Shown here: one piece after another, positions 52,894 through 61,342 of the stretch
Layout of the letters: each line of letters opens with the position of its first letter
How positions within the stretch are numbered: the first letter of the stretch is position 1
DNA from: Tricholomella constricta
Lineage: Eukaryota; Basidiomycota; Agaricomycetes; Agaricales; Lyophyllaceae
NCBI GenBank assembly: GCA_013368375.1
Contig: JAACJP010000022.1
Coordinates: 1-64,000 of the forward strand
DNA length: 64,000 nt
Direction of reading: 5' to 3'
Made by a program: the position numbers and the translations under genes
Notes under the pieces: model-generated
The model's input: only the letters and a program-made list of their open reading frames with translations
Databases searched by the model: none
What the model was told of the DNA's origin: nothing

Positions 52894-54259
52894 TCAAATG
52901 GGAGAATCTTTTGATCTACCTTTACTGCTTTGGAAAGGCCCAGAATATTTAATCTCCCGAACTGCGAGCTCCTCGAATTCCGAACAAAAAGGATGCCGTA
53001 CACCCTGTCGAGTCAGATACTTCGCTTTCACGCTGACCGAGCGCAAGGACGAGAGCTGGGGCGAGGAGAAATACGGCGCGAGGTCGCTCCATCGGCTATG
53101 ATCCCAATTCTTCACATCGGAGACCCCGTCGCCGCCTGGAACACTAATGAGCACGTTCAGAACTAGCCTTTCGAGACGCGTGTCTGGGTGAAGAGTGGAG
53201 AGAATGTGTTCTACAAAAAGGGGTGGGCATTGACTGGGGCTTATGCTCGTGCGGCTAAAATCGAGGCTGAGTGTGCGAAGTGCAGAATTTGTCGATAGGC
53301 TGATCTCATTTGAAATAAATCCCTCGCCTGTCTTCAGTTAGAAAGAATAAATTTCGCAATTAGCTTTTGGGGGACTTACCTTCCAGTAGATCGAGGTGAA
53401 GAATTTCCAAGGACGGACCGGCCATCGTTAAGAAATTCGATATACAGGGTCCGGGATCGCCGGGGGAGGGTGGTTGCACGATATGGAGTGAGCGCAGAGC
53501 ACTCATATCAAGGCTGCAGGCAGGATGGCAAAACCATTCACTGACATTGCCACCATCCCATCCCAATTCGAGGGCCAGTACCTCAAGACGTGGTGTAACT
53601 CGAGGACCATCTAGTGGAGGTAGGTCTTTGACACATGTCGCCCCGTGCACCCCATAAGGCCGAGAGGTAACATGATTTAGCGAAAGTCGTTTTAAGTGGG
53701 CGAGCGGAAGAAGGAGCTGGTGGAGGTCACCCGTGATGTCGTGAAAGTTCACGTGGCTTATGGCCAGTGAAGTGAGTGACGGTGATTGGAGGGCAGACAT
53801 GATGGCTTTCCGAAAGTATAATGGTATCGTATGCCATACGACGTTGACCGGCAGACCATATGTGCGCGTCTTTCCCCGAAGAGACAGGGTCAAACTCCTG
53901 AGGTGCGTCAAGACTGACAAGATGGAGGCGAGCGACGCCAACTGGATGGTGGTGCTGATTTCGCCAGTGTGATATATCTTCGTACGCCACGAGATCGAAA
54001 GATCCTTGATAAATGGCACGAGGTGCGATGACGTGATGAGAAGGTCGTTGAAACCCGTGATGTAATCGTCACGGTGGGCGTGAGGGGCGCCATGGTCCTC
54101 AAAAAGCTCGATGCGAACAGTGCGGAAGAGTTGGATTTGCGATGGCCGACACCATGCGCGGCAGACGAGCCCGCACGATTTCAGGTCTTCAAAGTGCCCC
54201 TGAAGATTCGAGAGGATGAGGAGAAGGAGTTCCGGGGGAACTTCGGGGATCATAACCAT
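52894..54259 (-). CDS. F-box/LRR-type protein
   Basis: Two exons in phase (54259-53380 and 53327-52894) give 437 residues. The N-terminus is an F-box: MVMIPEVPPELLLLILSNLQ, then LKSCGLVCRAW. Leucine-rich repeat-like strands follow: FIKDLSISWRTKIYH, LASILSVLTHLRSLTLSLRG, SPSLTSLAISHVNFHDITGD, PLAHLKRLSLNHVTSRPYGV, TPRLEVLALELGWDGGNVSE, MSALRSLHIVQPPSPGDPGP and LEILHLDLLEG. The second exon adds SALRTLSLDFSRTSISPSQC, RLERLVLNVLISVP and SPQLSSLRSVSVKAKYLTRQ. Such proteins are substrate adaptors of SCF ubiquitin ligases and are greatly expanded in mushrooms. The target is unknown. A second in-frame ATG at 54253 could also serve as start. Confidence 0.85.
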
Positions 54260-55749
54260 GGATCGTAGAAACTTCTCGCAGAGATCAACGCGCACTTTGG
54301 CCAGATCCTCGCGCAAGTACGCCGTACGCTGCAAGATCCTCTGCAGAAGGACAATGTGGAGGGAAATCGGCGTGGGGAGCTGGCGATTGGACGAAGGGTA
54401 GGTATAAAAAGCCTGAAGCAGTCGTCATGTGACTGTGGCCGGTCGAGACTCAAGCTCTCAAGCGTCAGCTTGGAGTCGCTTCTTCGGGTTCTTGCTTACT
54501 GACTATTAGTAGAAGAAGAATGCCGGCATTGACCCCGAAATGGGACCGACAGTTAGAGCATAAGCAATGTTACGAGCGGTGCTGTTGTGGCGCGCTCGAA
54601 CACGCGTGGATGCTCGTCATTAGACACCGAAGGACGCCACGGGATCCAAGAGAAGGCATACCGTCCACCAGCCTCTCCAGGCACCTTGTCGATTATCGAT
54701 TATAAAAGTACGGGAGAGGGCTTCTCGGAGTTTTGAATACGCTGACTGTGTAAGAAAGCTTCCAAACCAGAGACGTTGAGATTAAGACATTCAGATGACC
54801 CAATGTGCAGGTCGAGAAGGATAATTTTTGAGCCGGACAGGGCGCCGCCGACTCGGAAAACTTCGGGAGGGGTGATAAATGCAACGTGCGTGCTGAGGTC
54901 TGATTTGAGATCGGGCCGATCTGTGCAGTGAAGTGGGCCAGGGCTTTTGCTCAACAACCAGAAGTGATCTACAAAACATGGAAGACACACCAAAAATCAT
55001 GGATCTCCATTTCAGATGTTTGAGCCATTAGTAGGTTTTGATTTTGGACAATCCTAGCTCGGGAACGAGACGTCGCTGGCGGCACAGACTGATCGCCGCG
55101 AGGAAGGCCAGGAGGTATTTAAGATTGAAACGGCGCAGATATGACAAGGCACTTTCAGGGTTTCCAATTCAAAGGTGATAACTGGTTCATGGCCATATTT
55201 TCACAGAATGAGATTGTGACCATCAAAGCTGGGTGCAGAGGGCGAGACGCGCGGGGGAAGCTAGGAATATTGCACAGAACGATTTCGATGAGGATTGGAG
55301 TGGCGAAGAACTAAGATTTGAGACCGCAACAGTAACGTGCACATGCACACCAACAATGAGCACACAGCACATTCGGCATGATATGTTAAGATCGGACTGC
55401 AGATAAATTGGATTCCGCTAGGCCTTAGTCATGATCTGAGCATGTACAAAAAGACAATCAGATAAAGAATGAGCAGACGTACCTCTGAGTCGGCCAACAA
55501 TTCCACAGTCCTCAAAAATCGCGTCTTCAGATGCTATGAGCCTCGAACCTCCTTAGGTCCACTCCTCGAAAATCAGCCTGACCTGCAAGAAGAGGTACGA
55601 TAAACAATGCGCTTCCAACAGACTTCTATTTATTTTGACATTAGTGTTAGCTCGAAGAGACAAACCCTCGTCATTCTTGAATTCGGGTGAAGCACTGGCA
55701 CCAATCGGAATAGCCCCAAGTTCAGTGTAATAGAAAGCATATTTCATGA
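54260..55749. other. Intergenic with possible decayed exons
   Basis: About 1.5 kb. On the minus strand, stretches at 54700-54960 (SGSKIILLDLHIGSSECLNL) and 55060-55150 (ESALSYLRRFNLKYLLAFLA) look protein-like but no start, splice pair or motif connects them. They may be remains of another F-box/LRR-like gene. Nothing else is supported. Confidence 0.35.
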
Positions 55750-56883
55750 TTACATTTTTTGAGATGACTGCGCATCGGAAGGCAGCTCGACAATCTGTTC
55801 CGAGCCGGGATACAGCGGTAAGTTCAAGCCATACTTTTCCTCGAGTGTCCTATCGCGCATGCCACCAGTAAGCACGCTACCCCCACCGAGATCAGAAGCA
55901 AGCACACTTACCTCGGAACGAATCTCCCACCAAGAAAATGTCGGCCAGTGAATCCCCTTACACCCTCCTTGGGCGCGGTCAAGCTCACCAGCACCTCTGG
56001 GTTGAGGCCCACGCCATCCACGTTCCCTTTTTCGACGTCCCACCCGGAGGGAATGTTGACGGAGACGATGGGGAGGCGGGATTGTGCGAGGAGGGGTAGT
56101 GCAGAGTCGAAGGGCTTGCGGACGGGGCCTTTGAAGGAGAAGCCGAAGATGGCGTCGAGGATGACATCGGAGGAGCTGAGCACGTCGCGTAAGGAATCGG
56201 TTTCGTTCGAGGGTGGGAGCGTGGGGATCTTCATGTTGTCGCATTGGGTTTGGAGGCGCTATGGGGTGGAGGTATCAGCTTGGTGTAGCGATGCGGCGGC
56301 GCTGGAAGGGTACTTTGTAGTGGTCCTTCGATCCGGGCTATGAGGGTGTTCACGTTATCAATAGGTGTAGCATATATGGGATCGAAGACACACTTTAGGC
56401 ATGTAGATAGTAGGTTCGTATCCGAACATGCCTGTAAGACATCGACATGAGTTCACGAAAGCATCGATGGAAAGACACTCACCTAGATGACGGGCAGCGA
56501 CTAACCCATCACCACCTAATTCCCTTGTGTAAAAATCAGGAGCTCAGAGTGTGACATCTAATTTACCTTGGTTTCCTGGCCCGCAGCAGACTAAGACGCG
56601 AGGATACTTCTCCTTCGTGTACACCTTGGCCAGAGCTTCGGCACAAGCCAGACCAGCTAGCTCCATCAACTAGAAAAAGCCATAGTTAGATGGGTTGATT
56701 TGTGAACAATGTGGAAGATCGGCGACGCATGCGTACCTGGTCAAGACTAAATGCTCCAACAGCCCCCATAAGCTCCTCGTCAATCTGAAGTGATACAATG
56801 CAGCTAAGTGCCCTGCTTTGTACATGACATTGCTAGCTCACTTGCTGGGCAAGTTTAGCGGAGAGATATCGAATGGCGACCAT
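55750..56883 (-). CDS. NNR1: NAD(P)H-hydrate epimerase (NAXE/YjeF N-terminal type)
   Basis: Multi-exon. ATG 56883 gives [14 protein letters not shown], joined to [16 protein letters not shown], then [20 protein letters not shown] and [20 protein letters not shown], the GxGNxGGDG motif of the family. Then [18 protein letters not shown], then [16 protein letters not shown], then [20 protein letters not shown] with the catalytic Asp, and [20 protein letters not shown], then [20 protein letters not shown]. The last exon reads [20 protein letters not shown] and ends SSQKM. The enzyme epimerises damaged R-NAD(P)HX to the S form for repair by the dehydratase. Length (about 250 residues) is normal. 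No mitochondrial presequence is obvious. Confidence 0.94.
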
Positions 56884-57013
56884 CGTTGTGAAGTTTTTGT
56901 TTGAGGTTATGGTGAGTTGTAAGAGCCGTCAAAATGTGTCGTCATAAAGATCATGATGATTTCAGGGCCAATGTAAGGAATGTAAATATACGTGCTGGAA
57001 AACATATCAGTAG

Positions 57014-57022
57014 GTTCTTAAG
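57014..57022. repeat. Left 9-bp target duplication GTTCTTAAG
   Basis: Exact copy of 57711-57719, directly outside the left terminal inverted repeat. Confidence 0.85.
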
Positions 57023-57710
57023 GAGTACTACGTACTTTAGTAAGAGTAGCTAGTGAGCTACTCGCTGAATAACTATTTTGATGGTGATTAGTCAGTAAAT
57101 TACTCTGTGAATGACTATTTTGATGGCAAGTTTCCCTCTGATATTGGCACCAATCATGAATCACTATACTTTGCGTGATGGGTGCGCGCCGGGAAGGGGG
57201 TGAATCTCTTCCCATTTGCTTACGTACCAGGGTGTAGCCTCATCAGCGTGCACATATGATGGTGATCTTGGATTGTAGTATAGAGAATGCCGTGAGGAAA
57301 TACACCAAAGTGAACTGGTTGTTCCAATTGGGGAGCCAGTATAATATAGTCCTCCTCCTCCTCCAATGTCTGAACTCTAGTAGTAGTACATCTGTCATTT
57401 GCGTACAGACAATCACTTCCTTCAGTGGAGTCTTCAGAAGATAAATGCCAGCCACGACCATACAAGTTTATTACCTGCTCACCACTGTCGCCCGACACCT
57501 CCCGGAAATACGAGCAATGACGCGTTGACGGCCCATAGAATGCACAATCAATACTGACTCGATAAACAAAGTAATATATCTCTTTCTTCATCAAAATAGT
57601 GATTCGAGACATCAAAATAGTGACTCGAGACATCAAAATAGTGACTCGCAACAAAATAGTGATTCAGCGAGTAGCTAACTAGCTAAATATTACTAAAGTT
57701 GTAGTACCTC
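57023..57710. mobile_element. Mutator-like MITE (688 bp) with long terminal inverted repeats
   Basis: The left terminus (57023-57084, GAGTACTACGTACTTTAG...) and the reverse complement of the right terminus (57648-57710, GAGGTACTACAACTTTAG...) align over about 62 bp with few mismatches, sharing CTTTAGTAA and AGCTACTCGCTGAAT. The element is flanked by a perfect 9-bp direct repeat. A 9-bp duplication with long inverted repeats is the hallmark of Mutator-like elements. Inside each arm, ACTATTTTGATG-type units of about 22 bp repeat, two on the left and four on the right. On the minus strand 57220-57633 stays open (reads MSRVTILMSRITILM from the repeats, then VINLYGRGWHLSSEDSTEGS and further), but no transposase motif is present, so it is non-autonomous. 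The open frame may be captured host sequence or chance. Confidence 0.85.
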
Positions 57711-57719
57711 GTTCTTAAG
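57711..57719. repeat. Right 9-bp target duplication GTTCTTAAG
   Basis: Exact copy of 57014-57022, directly after the right terminal inverted repeat. Confidence 0.85.
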
Positions 57720-57851
57720 TACAGAGTGCGGAAGACGGTACAATAATGATATCAAAATGAGCGCTTACACTACAACAGAGGTGCCATCGAAGTCAAAATA
57801 CATGGAACAAAAAAGATGACCAAAGGAAATCCACGAGAAAGTCATACATCC

Positions 57852-59079
57852 TCAAACGAGGGGCTTCGCACATACCCGTCGATGCTCCTCCCAGTCTTTC
57901 CTTTGATGCTCTGCCGAGCAGTACTTGACGAGCTTGCATTTGCTACATGTCTGCCCCGCGATCCGCCCATCTCCACTGTTGCTTGAACCCACACTGAGCT
58001 CCGAGCCCTCGCTGCTGCCCGACATATTGGCCGTCGCTAAGCCTTCATCGCTGAACGTCACATCGCAGTCAATCCAGTTACACATTGGGCGCATCCTGAT
58101 TCTCTTGCGCCGCCCCTTTCCCCAAATATCCAGCACAGACGCCGTGTCCAACCCACGTCTGGGAAACCGTATCATCTCGCAGTCGTCGTTGCAGCAGGGG
58201 TTCGGGCAGCCTGTGGGGTAGTCGTAGAATATGTCCTCGTCGGGGACGTATGAGGGGTGGGTGAAGAAGATTTGCGAATATGAGGTGCCGTGGTGCGAGA
58301 AGAGTACAAAGAAGCGTGGCCGCTTTTCATGGAGGATGGCGCGGACGGCGAGATCGATCTGCGGGAAACAAGGGGTACGGCGCTGCCGGACGAGTGTGTG
58401 TGTTAATCGCATGTCTGCGATTGTCGTTCATGATGTATAGTGGCATGGATGGGGGAGGAAGCATGCTCACGTTCATAGCGTATTCTTCGCTCCACACTTG
58501 GCTTGCATGGACGCCCAAAGGAATGTCGGCAGGCCAGTTTAAAGTACTCCGTAGCATCATCCATTTCTTGGCGCTTCAAATCCGTCACAATGATGTAAAT
58601 TTCGTCGCATCCAGAGTCGTGCATTCCCCGCAGCAGCATGAGTTCGGGAAGCTACCCAGACACATTATCATCAAGGTACACGCACTTCAGGGCGCGTGAT
58701 TGCTTACCATCGAAAGAACAACAGGTGTCATATGCAAGTTTCGATTCTCGAAGGACTGATGGTGATAAACGTGTATTGTCCAAGTCCTGTCGAGGGGAAT
58801 CAAACGCCCAGTATCGACAGTGCGGCAAAATACATTCTCTGGCGCGAATTCGCCCTTGTTCCATGCAATGATCTGCTTGTTATGTGCATGTACAGCGTGC
58901 TTGCGCTCTCGGACGTCTCTGAACCACTCGTGGTAGGCATCATGGCCGTGAACGCGATGGTCGAGCCATCGGTCGATAAGCGCGTCGGTGGAATCATGGT
59001 CAAAGGTGGTCTTCACAAGCTCAGACATGGAGAGACTAGGCGGGGAGAATATAGAGTAATGCTGCTTTCGCCGAGACAT
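57852..59079 (-). CDS. MYND-type zinc-finger protein
   Basis: Several exons. ATG 59079 gives MSRRKQHYSIFSPPSLSM; a second ATG at 59028 (MSELVKTTFDHD) is an alternative. Then DALIDRWLDHRVHGHDAYHE, WFRDVRERKHAVHAHNKQII and LPELMLLRGMHDSGCDEIYI, with RRTPCFPQIDLAVRAILHEK, RPRFFVLFSHHGTSYSQIFF and CPNPCCNDDCEMIRFPRRGL. The C-terminus has the second half of a MYND finger, CSKCKLVKYCSAEHQRKDWE, then HRRVC. The first Cys pair of a normal MYND is not obvious, although Cys residues in PMCNWIDCDV could supply it. MYND fingers mediate protein contacts. The role of this gene is unknown. The MITE sits 130 bp downstream of its stop. Confidence 0.8.
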
Positions 59080-59325
59080 GAGGAGGAAAGGCAGGGTGGC
59101 TTGGCGGCGACGGGGAGGAGTTGAACAAAGTCGGTGGCGGTGCTAATCCTTAAGAAAACGTTCAAGGCTATCATTCAAGATGCCGCCCATGATATTCAAA
59201 ATCAACCAAGTATTATTATTATCAAGCATGCTAGGACGACGAAAGCTATCTGACGACAAACGAATGGACTGACGGATACTGTAATCCGTCCTGAATCTGG
59301 GTATACAAGGTCGAGCACTGCGTCT

Positions 59326-60223
59326 TTAATGGCAGCGGGAGTAGGTGCAGTGGCCGTGGCCGTGGTGGCTGTGAGTGTGCCCTGCAGGACTCCCATGGCA
59401 GTGGCTGTAGTGAACGGGAGGGTGGTGAATGGGAGGGTGGCATTCAGGGACGTGGACCGGGTGAGCGGTCGGGGCATGCGCGTCTATTCATTAACGTGAG
59501 AACACATTTCATTTCTGAAAACATAAGGGACATACCGACGATGAGGCGCAGAGGCTTTTCTTCGCAGGTACCCGCACCCCACAGCAAGATATCCTCGATG
59601 CGGCGGTGTTCCTCAATCTTGTCACCACAGTGGGCCTCCCAGTGAACGAGGGGCCTCAACTTCGCAGCGAGGAACCCTTCCTTGAAGATGTGGTTCGTCA
59701 CGTTGGCCAGCAGCTCCAGGCGTCCATGGGCCTCTGACTCAGCAAGCTTGACGCGCTGCACGACGGCGGGTGCGCTGGCGTTGTTGCGGTAGACGTAGGT
59801 GAACCACAGGGCAGTGGGGACATCCTCTGTATACCATCAGGACAGCCATAAATGATATTGAAAAAGTGTTGCACTCACGAACGACGAGCTTCAGTGCATT
59901 CTCGGGACACCTCCCAACACCCTGGACCAAAAGGTCCTCCACGGAGTGGCTAGCCTTGACCTTCTGGCCGTCCTTCTTCTCCCACCAGGTAGACGGGCGG
60001 TACTGAGGCTCGACGAAGCCCTGGCGGAAGACTACAATCTCTGTGGTCAGTGAGTGCAACGAGACATAAAAGGGAGGGAAGAGGTACCATGCTCTAGGAC
60101 ATCCTCCAGGTCAGCGAGCTTGTGGTTCTGGAACTCGAGCTCGATGAGCTGGGTGGTAGCAGAGTTCTTGAGGTGCGCGCGCGAGGCGAGCTGGTAGGTC
60201 AGCCAGAGCTCAGCAAAGGTCAT
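59326..60223 (-). CDS. Protein of two tandem ~90-residue repeats and a His/Cys-rich tail, unrecognised
   Basis: Four exons fit in phase (60223-60088, 60031-59879, 59826-59536, 59483-59326) and give 245 residues. Repeat 1 (residues ~5-96) starts LWLTYQLASRAHLKNSATTQ and continues VFRQGFVEPQYRPSTWWEKK, SVEDLLVQGVGRCPENALKL. Repeat 2 (~100-193) starts LWFTYVYRNNASAPAVVQRV and continues IFKEGFLAAKLRPLVHWEAH, RIEDILLWGAGTCEEKPLRL. The match (FR/KEGF, RP..WE, ED(L/I)L..G.G.C...LxLxV) shows an internal duplication. The last exon, in the only frame that fits its splice phase, encodes about 52 residues with 16 His and 4 Cys (for example HGSPAGHTHSHHGHGHC), suited to metal binding. No signal peptide is seen and the family is unknown to me. 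A different last-exon frame would give a Thr-rich end but breaks the phase. Confidence 0.8.
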
Positions 60224-60806
60224 TTTGGTGATGGGGAAGGAGGTGGCAGAGGTGAGTCTAGAAATGGGATGGAAGAGAATTCCTAAGGAGTTGCCAGGTC
60301 ATTGAGACGGACTTTTATAGCCATTGCACAGCTAGCCGGCTTTGACGTGTCACAAACTAGATGCAACCCCTCGCAATTAAGTTTGCCGATCATGATAGTG
60401 ATAAACGTATCTCCTAAACTTTTCCTTGGGGATTCTCATTGTCTGCGCCTTGTAAACAGACACACTCACCCACAAGGCATGTTTGACCTATTGAAAGGCT
60501 GCAGGTACTTTGAGGGATATTTACATGGAGGAGGCCCGGTGCTCAGGAATCTGACTGCCAAGAATCAGGCACGTTGGCGCGACGCGTCGTCCTGTGTCGC
60601 CATCACGTGTAAACATTTGCAGAACTGTAAATTGCGCCGCACGCATCCCTCGCCGCACAAGACCCAACAATTCCTGTACTCCAGATATGCGACAAACGTT
60701 ACGACCTGCAACACTGTGCCCTCTGCAAGGTATCGTATCCAGTTTGTGCACTGACTATTCGAGAACTGCGATAAACGTTATGCACTTGTACCAACACACT
60801 TCTGAT
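60224..60806. other. Intergenic, no gene seen
   Basis: About 580 bp including the promoter of the tandem-repeat gene. An open plus-strand stretch at 60302-60754 has no motif or coding bias that I can see. Confidence 0.45.
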
Positions 60807-61342
60807 TCAATGTATTGTAACTACTAGTAGTTCGTGCAGTGACGTGTCATCTGCTTCATCGTCGGATATGTCGGCATCCCGATCTAAATTATCGCTGAGC
60901 ACCGCGAGCTCTGCATGCCTGAACACCAACGGGTCCTGCCGCAAAGTGAAGCCTGAAGAATAGGTATGAGAATCGATCCCATGGACAGTGCGCATTCCGT
61001 GCTCGCGAAGACGAAGCATTATCCGGCACGAGGCAATACTGGAGAATGCTACTTCGAACCTAATTGTTTAGGACTGAGCTTTCGTGGCAACCAAATAGCA
61101 AGGTTATCACAAGAGCCGACGCACATGATCAGGTAGTGGATCCAATAATTTGTTATCGAACCGAGAACGCACCCGACGATTACACTGTTAATTAAGAGGA
61201 GGCAAACAGAGTACGCGGCCCCTAAACAGGTGTTAACAAGTTCAATGTTTTGGCGAGCGAACATCGAGGACTTGCCATCCAGGTGCATCAGCAAAATGAC
61301 CAGCGGTGGGCGATGACATACGATCGGTTGTTGTGTTTGCAA
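60807..61342 (-). pseudogene. 3' remnant of a fungal multi-pass membrane-protein gene, cut by the retroelement
   Basis: On the minus strand, 61342-61049 reads RPPLVILLMHLDGKSSMFAR and then hydrophobic segments, including NTCLGAAYSVCLLLINSVIV and YWIHYLIMCVGSCDNLAIWL. After a short gap with intron-like ends, IASCRIMLRLREHGMRTVHG and an acidic end (DRDADISDDEADD) follow to a stop at 60807. The SCRIMLRLRE step after the last membrane segment resembles the end of DUF6533-like and related heptahelical mushroom proteins. No N-terminal half is present: further upstream the plus strand becomes retrotransposon. The simplest reading is a gene broken by that insertion, but the family assignment is weak. 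Confidence 0.4.

Noticed and set aside
55553..55747. Short minus-strand frame starting MKYAFYYTELGAIPIG just after the NNR1 stop
   Set aside because: It opens 3 bp past the stop of NNR1, has no promoter space and no recognisable continuation, so probably it is 3' UTR.
59202..59477. Thr/Ala-rich frame with a hydrophobic end (MPRPLTRSTSLNATLPFTTL)
   Set aside because: It overlaps the last exon of the tandem-repeat gene in another frame, and joining it to the upstream exons breaks splice phase.
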